Below, one piece after another: positions 16,113 through 24,532 of a stretch of DNA of 64,000 bases. Position 1 is the stretch's first letter, and each line of letters begins with the position of its first letter. The stretch lies in the NCBI GenBank assembly GCA_902712845.1, contig LR743504.1, positions 966,001-1,030,000 of the forward strand. The letters are read 5' to 3'. The notes beneath the pieces were generated by a model. The model was not told where the DNA came from. It made no database searches and saw only the letters and a list, made by a program, of their open reading frames with translations. The translations under genes were made by a program, and so were the position numbers. The DNA is from Methylobacterium bullatum. Its GTDB lineage: Bacteria > Pseudomonadota > Alphaproteobacteria > Rhizobiales > Beijerinckiaceae.

Positions 16113-19100
16113 ATGACGCGCCGTTCCCTCCCCCCGCAGGCCCGCTCGCGCGGCGTCACGGCGGTGCTCGGGCCGACCAATACCGGCAAAACCCATCTCG
16201 CCATCGAGCGGATGCTCGCGCATCCCACGGGGATGATCGGGCTGCCCCTGCGCCTGCTGGCGCGGGAGGTCTACCTGCGCGTGGTGGCGCGGGTGGGGGT
16301 CGAGCAGGTCGCCCTCGTGACCGGCGAGGAGAAGATCAAGCCCGATCGGCCGCGCTACTGGATTTCCACCATCGAGGCGATGCCACGCGACCTCGACGTG
16401 GCCTTCGTCGCCATCGACGAGATCCAGCTCGCCGCCGACATGGACCGCGGCTACGTCTTCACCGACCGCCTGCTGCACCAGCGCGGGCGCGAGGAGACGC
16501 TGCTCATCGGCTCCTCCACCATGCTGCCCCTGGTGCAGTCGCTGATCCCCGGCGTGCACACCACCACCCGCCCCCGCCTGTCGAAGCTGACCTATGCGGG
16601 CGAGAAGAAGCTCGGGCGCCTGCCCCGGCGCACGGCCATCGTCGCCTTCTCGGCGGAGGAGGTCTACGCCATCGCCGAGCTGATCCGGCGCCAGCGCGGC
16701 GGGGCCGCCGTGGTGCTCGGTGCGCTGTCTCCGCGCACCCGCAACGCCCAGGTGGAGCTCTACCAGTCGGGCGACGTCGACTACCTCATCGCCACCGACG
16801 CGGTGGGGATGGGCCTCAACCTCGACGTCGATCACGTCGCTTTCGCGGCCAACTGGAAATACGACGGCACGCGCTTCCGCAGGCTGACGCCCCCCGAGAT
16901 GGGGCAGATCGCGGGGCGGGCCGGACGCCACCTCTCGGACGGCACCTTCGGCTCCACCGGGCGCTGCGCCCCGTTCGAGCCCGAGATGATCGAGGCCCTG
17001 GAGAACCACGATTTCGAGCCCCTCCGGGTGCTGCAATGGCGCAACCCCGATCTCGACTTCTCCTCGCTGAAAGCCCTTCAGGAGAGCCTGGACGCGCATC
17101 CCAACGAGAAGGGGCTGACCCGCGCGCCCATGGGCGAGGACCAGTCCGCCCTCGAAATCCTGATGCGCGAGGACGACATCCGCGACATCGCCACCAATCC
17201 GACGGTGGTGCGACGCCTGTGGGATACCTGCGGCGTGCCCGATTACCGCAAGGTCCATCCCCAGACCCATGCAGATCTCGTCGCCCAGCTGTTCCGCTTC
17301 CTCATGCGGGGCATGGCCGGGCGCATCCCCAACGACTGGTTCGCCAAGCACGTGGCGATGATCGACCGCACCGACGGCGACATCGACGCCCTGTCCCAGC
17401 GCATCGCCCAGGGGCGAACCTGGACCTTCGTCGCCAACCGGCCCGATTGGCTGATTGATCCCGTCCATTGGCAGGGCGAGACACGTCGGGTAGAGGACAG
17501 ACTGTCCGACGCCCTGCACGAGCGCCTTGCGAGCCGTTTCGTCGATCGGCGCACTAGCGTCCTGATGCGGCGCCTGAGAGAGAATACGATGTTGGAAGCT
17601 GAGATCACCGCCGGCGGGGACGTTACCGTCGAGGGCCAGCATGTCGGCCATCTGCACGGGTTCCAGTTCGTCGCCGACCCGGGCGCGGAAGGCCACGAGG
17701 CCAAGACCCTGCGCAGTGCCGCCGAGAAGGCGCTCGGCGGCGAGATCGAGGCGCGCGCCGAGCGCTTCTCGGCCGCGGCGGATTCGTCCCTGGTCCTGTC
17801 CCATGACGGCATCATCCGCTGGACCGGAGACCCGGTCGCCAAGCTGACGCCGGGCGACAAGCTGTTCGAACCGCATGTGCGGCTGCTCGCCGACGAGCAG
17901 CTCACGGGGCCTGCCCGCGACAAGGTCGAGACCCGGCTGGTCGCCTGGCTCAAGGCCTATGTGGTCCGCCTCCTCGGCCCGCTGATCGAGATTGAGACGG
18001 CGGCCGACCTCGTCGGCCTCTCGAAGGGCATCGGCTACCAGGTGGTCGAATCGCTCGGCGTCCTGGAACGCTCGAAGGTGATGCACGAGATGCGCACCCT
18101 CGATCAGGAGGGGCGTGGGGCGCTGCGCCGCCACGGTGTCCGCTTCGGCGCCTATCACATCTTCCTGCCGGCCCTGCTCAAGCCGGCGCCGCGCACCCTG
18201 GCCGCCCAGCTCTGGGCGCTGAAGAATGGCGGCCTCGACCAGCGCGGCCTCGACGAGATCGCGCATCTGGCCGGCTCCGGCCGCACCTCGATCAAGGTCG
18301 ATCCCGAGATCGCCAAGGGCCTCTACCGCGCCGCCGGCTTCCGCGTCTGCGGCGAGCGCGCGGTGCGCGTCGACATCCTGGAGCGTCTGGCCGACCTGAT
18401 CCGCCCGGCCGTGACCTATGTGCCCGGCACCACCCCCGGCGAGGCCCCGGCCGGCACCGCCGACGGCGATGCCTTCGTCGCCACCGTGGGCATGACCTCC
18501 CTCGTGGGCTGTTCGGGCGAGGATTTCGGATCGATCCTGAAATCCCTCGGCTACGTCGCCGAGAGCCGCCCCGGCCCGGCCATCACCGTGCCGCTGCGCC
18601 CCGCCGCCGCGACCCAGCCCATCGCCCCGGCGAAGGTGTCCGAGGAGGTCGCACCCGCGACCGACGAGGAGGCCAAACCGGAAGACGAGACCAAGCCCGA
18701 GAACGAAGCCAAGCCCGAAGGCGAGGCCACTTCCGAAAACGAGACCACTTTCGAAGGCGAGAGCTCGACCGACACGGCCGAGCCCGTGGCGGAAGGTGTG
18801 CCCGATCCCGAGACGGTGTCCGAGGAGGCCGCGTCTTCCGAGACAGACCTTGCCGAGACTGGCACCGTCGAGGCCGTCTCTGCCGAGGACGAGCCGGCAC
18901 CGGCCGCCGCCGAGACATCGGTGGAGGCCCCTGAGCAGCCCGAGGCAGCCCCCGTCCCCGTGGCGGAATCCGCGACCCTTGCGGGTATCGAGCCGGACAC
19001 CGCCGAGACGGCCTCCGGCGACGCGGCCGAGGCCGAAACCGCCGCGGATTCCGTCCCGGCCGAGCCGGTGCTGGTGGAAATCTGGCGTCTCCAGCGGCAT

Positions 19101-19508
19101 CAGCGCAGTTCCGCCCCGCGGCAGAACCGCCCACGCGGCGGCCGTGACGGCGCGCCGGCGGGCAACCGCGCTCCGGGCGAAGGCCGTCAGATCGGCGCCC
19201 TGCTCATGCCAGAGCTCCCCGCGCGGGGCGGTCCCGAGGGGGCCGGGCGCGCAACCGCGGGCGGACAGGGCGACCGGCCTGAGGGAGGCCGCCGGGATGG
19301 CGGCCGGCCCGAGGGTGGACGTCCCCCCCGCCGCGAGCGGTTCGAGCCCGGCCGGGTCCGTCCCGAACGCCGCGACGAGGGCCGGCCCGCCGCGCAGCAG
19401 GAGCAGCGTCCGCAGCGCCGCGAGCGGGCTCCGGACCCGGATTCGCCCTTCGCCAAGCTGGCGGCGCTCAAGGCTCAGCTCGAAGCCGGCGACGGCGGCA
19501 AGCGCTAA
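16113..19508 (+). CDS. SUV3-like DExH RNA helicase with long charged C-terminal tail
   Basis: 1131 residues. Motif I LGPTNTGKTHLA is at 19-30, the DEIQ box AIDEIQLAADMDRG starts at about 100, and motif VI QIAGRAGRHLSDGTFG follows, all as in SUV3/MgpS-type helicases, which unwind RNA in the degradation machinery. After about residue 835 the sequence turns into a disordered tail: first acidic (AKPEDETKPENEAKPEGE and many EA/SE repeats), then strongly basic and glycine-rich (NRPRGGRDGAPAGNRAPGEG, RRERFEPGRVRPERRDEGRP). The start MTRRSLPPQA places motif I close to the N-terminus as in homologues; the open frame extends further upstream into the preceding gene. The S4 protein follows 56 bases later. 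Confidence 0.9.
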   Translation: MTRRSLPPQARSRGVTAVLGPTNTGKTHLAIERMLAHPTGMIGLPLRLLAREVYLRVVARVGVEQVALVTGEEKIKPDRPRYWISTIEAMPRDLDVAFVAIDEIQLAADMDRGYVFTDRLLHQRGREETLLIGSSTMLPLVQSLIPGVHTTTRPRLSKLTYAGEKKLGRLPRRTAIVAFSAEEVYAIAELIRRQRGGAAVVLGALSPRTRNAQVELYQSGDVDYLIATDAVGMGLNLDVDHVAFAANWKYDGTRFRRLTPPEMGQIAGRAGRHLSDGTFGSTGRCAPFEPEMIEALENHDFEPLRVLQWRNPDLDFSSLKALQESLDAHPNEKGLTRAPMGEDQSALEILMREDDIRDIATNPTVVRRLWDTCGVPDYRKVHPQTHADLVAQLFRFLMRGMAGRIPNDWFAKHVAMIDRTDGDIDALSQRIAQGRTWTFVANRPDWLIDPVHWQGETRRVEDRLSDALHERLASRFVDRRTSVLMRRLRENTMLEAEITAGGDVTVEGQHVGHLHGFQFVADPGAEGHEAKTLRSAAEKALGGEIEARAERFSAAADSSLVLSHDGIIRWTGDPVAKLTPGDKLFEPHVRLLADEQLTGPARDKVETRLVAWLKAYVVRLLGPLIEIETAADLVGLSKGIGYQVVESLGVLERSKVMHEMRTLDQEGRGALRRHGVRFGAYHIFLPALLKPAPRTLAAQLWALKNGGLDQRGLDEIAHLAGSGRTSIKVDPEIAKGLYRAAGFRVCGERAVRVDILERLADLIRPAVTYVPGTTPGEAPAGTADGDAFVATVGMTSLVGCSGEDFGSILKSLGYVAESRPGPAITVPLRPAAATQPIAPAKVSEEVAPATDEEAKPEDETKPENEAKPEGEATSENETTFEGESSTDTAEPVAEGVPDPETVSEEAASSETDLAETGTVEAVSAEDEPAPAAAETSVEAPEQPEAAPVPVAESATLAGIEPDTAETASGDAAEAETAADSVPAEPVLVEIWRLQRHQRSSAPRQNRPRGGRDGAPAGNRAPGEGRQIGALLMPELPARGGPEGAGRATAGGQGDRPEGGRRDGGRPEGGRPPRRERFEPGRVRPERRDEGRPAAQQEQRPQRRERAPDPDSPFAKLAALKAQLEAGDGGKR

Positions 19509-19556
19509 GCAGGTTTCGGGACGCTGAACCGGTGACCACTTTTGCCGAACCTGCTT
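19507..19556. repeat. inverted-repeat-ended copy of the AACCGGTGACC element
   Basis: AAGCAGGTT at 19507-19515 pairs with AACCTGCTT at 19548-19556. Between them lies GAACCGGTGACCACTTTTGC, matching 1774-1800. It fills the whole gap between the helicase stop and the S4 gene. Confidence 0.5.
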
Positions 19557-19564
19557 AGATCTGG

Positions 19565-19864
19565 ATGAAGCCGGGGCGGCAGCGTCTCGACAAGTGGCTC
19601 TGGTTCACCCGCTTCGCGCGGAGCCGCTCCCTTGCCGCCGCCCTGGTGGAGGACGGCTTCGTCCGCGTGAACGGGACGCGCGCCGACAATCCCGCCAAAG
19701 GGATCGGCATCGGGGACGTGGTCACTGTCGCTGCCGCCCATATGACGGCGGTGGTGCGGGTGCTGGAGCTCGGCGAGCGGCGCGGCCCCGCCCCCGAGGC
19801 GCGGGGCCTCTACGCCATCCTGTCGGGCGGCCCGTCCCCGGAACCCGACGACGGCACGGCGTGA
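19565..19864 (+). CDS. S4-domain RNA-binding protein (HslR/Hsp15-like)
   Basis: 99 residues. The S4 motif is at the N-terminus: QRLDKWLWFTRFARSRSLAA, then DGFVRVNGTRADNPAKGIGI and GDVVTV. Hsp15/HslR relatives bind 50S subunits carrying stranded nascent chains; the alphaproteobacterial protein may act similarly (inference). It follows the RNA helicase on the same strand, which fits a shared RNA/ribosome role. Confidence 0.88.
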   Translation: MKPGRQRLDKWLWFTRFARSRSLAAALVEDGFVRVNGTRADNPAKGIGIGDVVTVAAAHMTAVVRVLELGERRGPAPEARGLYAILSGGPSPEPDDGTA

Positions 19865-19917
19865 TCCGCCTCTCCTGCAAGGCCACGATAGTCACGCGCT
19901 CTCGCGGAAAGCCCGAG

Positions 19918-19942
19918 CCCCCTCTCCTTCCGAGGGAGGGGG
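19918..19942. repeat. short GC-rich hairpin (C5CTCTCC type)
   Basis: CCCCCTCTCC and GGGAGGGGG flank a short loop between the S4 gene and the aminotransferase. It belongs to the C/G-rich palindromes common in this window and could weakly terminate the helicase-S4 transcript. Confidence 0.4.
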
Positions 19943-20042
19943 CCGGTGACGCGTGCCGGATGTGCGCATATCCTAGGCCCTCGGGCGGAGCCCGATGGAG
20001 GTCCCGCCGGTCAACTCCCGCCGGCCACGAGCGTTTTTGCGG

Positions 20043-21212
20043 ATGAACCCTGTCTTCGCCGATCTCCCCAATACGGTGTTCGACGTGATGTCGGTGCTGG
20101 CGCGCGACCTCGGCGCGATCAATCTCGGTCAGGGCTTCCCCGACGATCCCGGCCCGGCCGACGTGCGCGAGAAGGCCGCCGAGGCCCTGCGCGACGGCTA
20201 CAACCAATATCCGCCGATGATGGGGCTGCCGACCCTGCGCCGCGCCATCGCCGACCATTACGAGCGCCATCAGGGCCTCGCCCTCGACCTCGAGACCGAG
20301 GTGATGGTGACGTCGGGCGCCACCGAGGCCCTCGCCGCGAGCCTGCTCGCCCTGGTCTCGCCCGGTGACGAGGTGGTGCTGTTCGAGCCCATGTACGACG
20401 CCTACCTGCCCATCGTCCGGCAGGCCGGCGGCATCCCGCGCTTCGTTACCCTGCGCCCCCCGCATTTCCGCCTCGACGAAGAGGCGCTGGCGGAAGCTTT
20501 TTCCGAGCGCACGCGAGTCGTCGTGCTCAACAACCCGCTGAACCCGACCGCGACGATGTTCGGGGACCAGGACCTCGCCCTGCTGGCGCGGTTCTGCGAC
20601 CGGTTCGACGTCACGGCCATCTGTGACGAGGTGTGGGAGCACGTGACCTTCGACGGGCGCCCCCATCGCCCGCTGATCGGGTTCGACGGCATGCGGGACC
20701 GCACCGTGAAGATCGGCTCGGCCGGCAAGATCTTCAGCCTGACCGGCTGGAAGGTCGGCTTCGTCATGGCGGCACCGCCCCTGCTGAAGGTGGTCTCGAA
20801 GGCGCACCAGTTCCTCACCTTCACCACGCCGCCCAACCTCCAGGAGGCGGTGGCCTACGGGCTGTCCAAGGACGAGGCCTATTTTCTCGACATGCGGGCG
20901 CGCTTCGCCCGCTCGCGCGACCGGCTGAGCGCCGGCCTCACCGGTCTCGGCTTCTCCGTGCTGCCCTCGCAGGCGACCTACTTCCTCACCATCGACATCG
21001 GCGAGCTGGGGCCGCGCCTGGGGCATGCGGACGACGTCGCCTTCTGCCAGGCCCTGGTGCGCGAGCACGGCGTCGCCGCGATCCCGATCAGCGCCTTCTA
21101 TGCGCGAGGGGCCGTGCGCAACCTCGTGCGGCTGTGCTTCGCCAAGCAGGACGCGACCCTCGACGCCGCCCTGGAGCGGCTCTCCGGCGTGATGCGGGGG
21201 CGGGCCGCGTGA
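20043..21212 (+). CDS. class I/II pyridoxal-phosphate aminotransferase
   Basis: 389 residues. The PLP lysine is K229 in KIGSAGKIFSLTGWKVGFV; Asp195 in ICDEVWEH and the NPLNPT loop at 164-169 complete the fold-type I signature. It begins MNPVFADLPNTVFDVMSVLA with NLGQGFPDDPGP, the pattern of kynurenine/methionine-type aminotransferases. The exact amino-acid substrate is uncertain. An ATG at 19995 is possible, but ATG 20043 matches the family start. It stands between the S4 gene and the DUF4112 gene. Confidence 0.88.
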   Translation: MNPVFADLPNTVFDVMSVLARDLGAINLGQGFPDDPGPADVREKAAEALRDGYNQYPPMMGLPTLRRAIADHYERHQGLALDLETEVMVTSGATEALAASLLALVSPGDEVVLFEPMYDAYLPIVRQAGGIPRFVTLRPPHFRLDEEALAEAFSERTRVVVLNNPLNPTATMFGDQDLALLARFCDRFDVTAICDEVWEHVTFDGRPHRPLIGFDGMRDRTVKIGSAGKIFSLTGWKVGFVMAAPPLLKVVSKAHQFLTFTTPPNLQEAVAYGLSKDEAYFLDMRARFARSRDRLSAGLTGLGFSVLPSQATYFLTIDIGELGPRLGHADDVAFCQALVREHGVAAIPISAFYARGAVRNLVRLCFAKQDATLDAALERLSGVMRGRAA

Positions 21213-21308
21213 GGCCGGAAGGTCTCGGGCTTCCGCCGCTTGCAGGAGCCACCGGGCAGGGCCACATCCTGCATCATGACCACGACGCGCATCCCCCGGA
21301 GCCCCGCC

Positions 21309-21794
21309 ATGGCCTTCAACGACGCCGTCTTCTCCACCCGCGAATTGCCGAAGGGCGGCTTCGGCCAGGGCAACGGGACCGCCACGCGCTTCCGCGCCGA
21401 GCCCGACAGTCGGGAGGCGGCGCTCCTGCGGCTGGAGCAGTTCGCCCACATCATGGACTCGGCGTTCGTGATCCCCGGCATCAACCGCCGGGTGGGGCTC
21501 GACGCCGTCGTTGGCCTCGTTCCGATCATCGGCGATGCGGCGGGCATGCTGCTCGCCTCCTACATCGTCTACGAGGCGCGCCGCCTCGGCGCCCCGAAAT
21601 GGCTGCTCGCCCGGATGGCCATGAACGTGGCCTTCGACGGGGTGATCGGCGCCGTGCCGCTCGCCGGCGACATCTTCGACGCGGCGTTCAAGGCCAATCG
21701 CCGCAACGTGCGCCTGCTGCGCCGCCACCTCGAGAAAACCGGCGGCCTGCGCCCCAACGAGATCGAGGGAACGGCCGTCCGTCTCGACGGCTGA
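21309..21794 (+). CDS. DUF4112 domain-containing protein
   Basis: 161 residues. The core LEQFAHIMDSAFVIPGINRR followed by VGLDAVVGLVPIIGDAAGML is the DUF4112 signature, and two hydrophobic stretches suggest membrane association. Function unknown. ATG 21309 has GGAG seven bases upstream; ATG 21276 is an alternative. It lies between the aminotransferase and an ABC permease, with only 25 bases to the latter. Confidence 0.85.
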   Translation: MAFNDAVFSTRELPKGGFGQGNGTATRFRAEPDSREAALLRLEQFAHIMDSAFVIPGINRRVGLDAVVGLVPIIGDAAGMLLASYIVYEARRLGAPKWLLARMAMNVAFDGVIGAVPLAGDIFDAAFKANRRNVRLLRRHLEKTGGLRPNEIEGTAVRLDG

Positions 21795-21819
21795 CGCACA
21801 ATCCAATAGGGGCGGTCTC

Positions 21820-22995
21820 ATGAACGAGATCGCCCGCCCCGCGGAAGCCGTCCCCGTCCCAGCCCCGCCTCCCCTCGCGCCGGTGGTGCGGGGGCTGTCG
21901 CCGCTGAACCGGCGGCGGCTCTCGAATTTCCGCCGAAACCGGCTCGGCTTCTGGTCCTTCGTGATCTTCGTCGGCCTGTTCGGCTTGAGCCTGTTCGCCG
22001 AGTTCATCGCCAACGACCGGCCCCTGGTGGTGTCCTACAAGGGCGAGATCCTGTTTCCCGTCCTCATCGACTACCCGGACGAGAAGTTCGGCGGGTTCTA
22101 TGCGCGGCCGAATTACCGCTCTGCGGAGACGCGGAAAGAGATCGCCGAGAACGGCTGGGCGGTCTGGCCGCCGATCCCCTATTCCTACGACACGATCATC
22201 GACGGGTTGCCGACGCCCTCACCCTCGCCGCCCACCTGGATGCTCACGGACGCGCAATGCCAGGCGGCGGCCAAGCAGAATGGCGCCGAGACCACGGGCC
22301 GGGAGGGATGCAAGGGCCTGGAGATGCACTGGCTCGGCACCGACAACACCACCCGCGACGTGCTGGCGCGCGTCATCTACGGCTTTCGCATCTCGGTGCT
22401 GTTCGGGCTGATCCTGGCCCTGGTCTCCTCGGTGATCGGGGTCATCGCCGGCGCGGTGCAGGGCTATTTCGGCGGCTGGGTCGATCTCGCCCTGCAGCGC
22501 TTCATCGAGGTCTGGAGCGGCATCCCCACCCTCTACCTCATCATCATCATCTCGGCCTTCATCGCACCGGGCTTCTTCGTGCTGCTGGGCATCCTGCTGC
22601 TGTTCTCCTGGGTGGCGCTGGTCGGCGTGGTGCGGGCCGAGTTCCTGCGGGCGCGCAATTTCGAATATGTCCGGGCCGCCCGCGCGCTCGGCCTCTCCAA
22701 CATCCGCATCATGAGCCGGCACCTCCTGCCCAACGCCATGGTGGCGACGCTGACCTTCATGCCGTTCATCCTCAACGGCTCGATCGGCACGCTGACCTCC
22801 CTCGACTTCCTCGGCTTCGGCCTACCCCCCGGCTCGGCCTCGCTGGGCGAGTTGCTGGCGCAGGGCAAGGACAACATCCAGGCCCCCTGGCTCGGGCTCA
22901 CCGGCTTCTTCGTGGTGGCGGTGATGCTGAGCCTGCTCATCTTCGCGGGCGAGGCCGTGCGCGACGCCTTCGACCCCCGCAAGACGTTCACGTAA
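21820..22995 (+). CDS. ABC transporter permease, YejE-like (peptide/microcin C type)
   Basis: 391 residues. The N-terminus has NRRRLSNFRRNRLGFWSFVI and FAEFIANDRPLVVSYKGEIL; a large periplasmic loop follows, with GWAVWPPIPYSYDTI and HWLGTDNTTRDVLARVIYGF. The binding-protein-dependent permease core includes EFLRARNFEYVRAARALG, the EAA loop that contacts the ATPase. YejE normally works with YejA, YejB and YejF to import peptides. None of these partners is in the window, so this is either a lone copy or its operon has been split. Confidence 0.85.
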   Translation: MNEIARPAEAVPVPAPPPLAPVVRGLSPLNRRRLSNFRRNRLGFWSFVIFVGLFGLSLFAEFIANDRPLVVSYKGEILFPVLIDYPDEKFGGFYARPNYRSAETRKEIAENGWAVWPPIPYSYDTIIDGLPTPSPSPPTWMLTDAQCQAAAKQNGAETTGREGCKGLEMHWLGTDNTTRDVLARVIYGFRISVLFGLILALVSSVIGVIAGAVQGYFGGWVDLALQRFIEVWSGIPTLYLIIIISAFIAPGFFVLLGILLLFSWVALVGVVRAEFLRARNFEYVRAARALGLSNIRIMSRHLLPNAMVATLTFMPFILNGSIGTLTSLDFLGFGLPPGSASLGELLAQGKDNIQAPWLGLTGFFVVAVMLSLLIFAGEAVRDAFDPRKTFT

Positions 22996-23163
22996 CATTC
23001 GCCCGTGGCGAAGAACCGCCGAGGCGGGTCTTGCGTTTTTAATCCCCCCCCGCGCGCCTCCACCGCAGGTTCCGATGGAATCCGATCGGAGCGTCACGCG
23101 TTGTCGAGGGGCGGCATGCTCGATCCGGCCGCGAGATTCATCCCTCCCGGATCCGGAGTTTCG

Positions 23164-24382
23164 ATGTCCGACGCCGCGAACACGACACCGTCCCGCCGCC
23201 TGTTCATGGCGGGGACCATCGCCGGCATCGGAGGAGCGCTCACCTCCGAGCGCGCTGCCTCCCAGGCGATCCCCACCACCCCCACCGGCCGGCCCGAGCC
23301 CAAGCTCGACCAGCCCCCGCCCCTGCCGCGCGACAAGCATCTGGGCTGGGCCGTGGTCGGCCTCGGCGATTTCGCCCAGGCCCAGATCCTGCCCGCCTTC
23401 CAGCGCGCGGCGCTCCAGGGCCGTCGCTCTCGTTTCCGGCAACTCGGACAAGGCGAAGTCCGTCGCCGCCCGTCATGGGATCGGACCGGGCGGCCTCTAC
23501 GATTACGCCTCCATGGGGAAGATGGCCGACAATGCCGACATCGCCGCCGTCTATGTCATCACGCCGAACTCCACCCATGCCGACCTGACCATCAAGGCCC
23601 TCGAGGCGGGCAAGCACGTCCTCTGCGAGAAGCCGATGGCGACGAGTTCCGCCGAGTGCCGGCGGATGATCGACGCCGCCAAGGCCGCCGACCGGCGCCT
23701 GATGATCGCCTACCGGGTGCATTGGGAGCCACATAACCTGCGCGCCAAGGCGATGATGGATGCGGGCGAACTCGGCGAGGTGCGCTTCGCCTCCTCCGAC
23801 CATCACCGCCCCCTCGAGCCGGGAAAGCCCCGGGACCAGTGGCGCATGCTGAAGGCCGTGGCCGGCGGCGGGTCGCTGGTGGATATCGGCATCTACGGCC
23901 TCAACGGCGTGCAATGGTTCTTCGGGGAGAGCCCGTCCTCGGTCTCCGCGTCGATGCATGCGCCGGAGGGCGATCCGCGTTTCGCCGAGGTGGAGGACGT
24001 GTTCACGGCCCAGCTCGCCTTCCCCTCGGGCCGGCGCGCCACGGTCTCGTCGGGCTACAGCGCCGACAAGAAGCGGATCGACCTGTGGGGCGACAAGGCG
24101 GTCGCCACCCTCGATCCCGGCACCGCCTACCAGGGCAACCGCCTGGTGATCGGCAATGCCAAACGCGCGGACGAGATCCTGACGGCGGAGGGCGACGCGG
24201 TGCAGTTCACCGGCGAAATAGATCACCTCTCGCAGGTCATCGCGGAGGGCGGGGAATTGCGCACGCCCGGCGAGATGGGCCTGCGCGACGTCCGCCTGAT
24301 CGAGGCGCTCTACCAAGCGGCGGCGACCCGCCGATGGGTCGATCTCAACCCCGACATGACCATGCGGTCGGGCACGCCTTGA
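23164..24382 (+). pseudogene. Gfo/Idh/MocA family oxidoreductase, frameshifted
   Basis: The reading starts MSDAANTTPSRRLFMAGTIA, a twin-arginine signal, and continues through the Rossmann segment LGWAVVGLGDFAQAQILPAF in one frame. After about base 23415 the homology continues only in the next frame: RAVALVSGNSDKAKSVAARH through EAGKHVLCEKPMATSS to the end at 24382. One extra base (or two missing) near GCGCTCCAGGGCC explains this. Intact relatives are periplasmic glucose-fructose oxidoreductase-like enzymes using tightly bound NADP. It may be a true pseudogene or a sequencing error; the rest of the frame is clean, so decay, if real, is recent. Confidence 0.8.
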
Positions 24383-24429
24383 CGGCGGCGATCGGGTTTA
24401 ACGCCTCTCGGCATGCAGGCAGACAGCGT

Positions 24430-24532
24430 CCCTCTCCCCCTTGTGGGGAGAGGCTAGGAGTGGGGGTGGCTCCGCTGGCCTCCGCCCCTGAGGGTCGCCC
24501 CAACACCCCCACCTCCAACTCCTCCCCACAAG
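24430..24532. repeat. large palindromic repeat interrupted by IS copy 1
   Basis: The left arm (about 24430-24468, CCCTCTCCCCCTTGTGGGG and onwards) pairs with the right arm (about 24505-24532), whose outer end is displaced beyond the IS at 25961-25977 (ACAAGGGGGAGGAGGGC). The arms share GGAGTGGGGGTG-type sequence in inverted orientation. The IS sits in the right arm. Confidence 0.7.

Noticed and set aside
15765..19100. A 1111-codon open frame on the minus strand opposite the SUV3-like helicase
   Set aside because: It mirrors the helicase gene in high-GC DNA. Its sequence is Gly/Arg/Leu/His-rich without any recognised domain, while the plus-strand protein has all helicase motifs.
19722..22013. 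A 763-codon minus-strand open frame across the S4, aminotransferase and DUF4112 genes
   Set aside because: It spans several real genes on the other strand and has no protein-like pattern.
24430..24532. Possible CRISPR-like repeat array
   Set aside because: There are only two inverted arms, not regularly spaced direct repeats; no cas genes are nearby.
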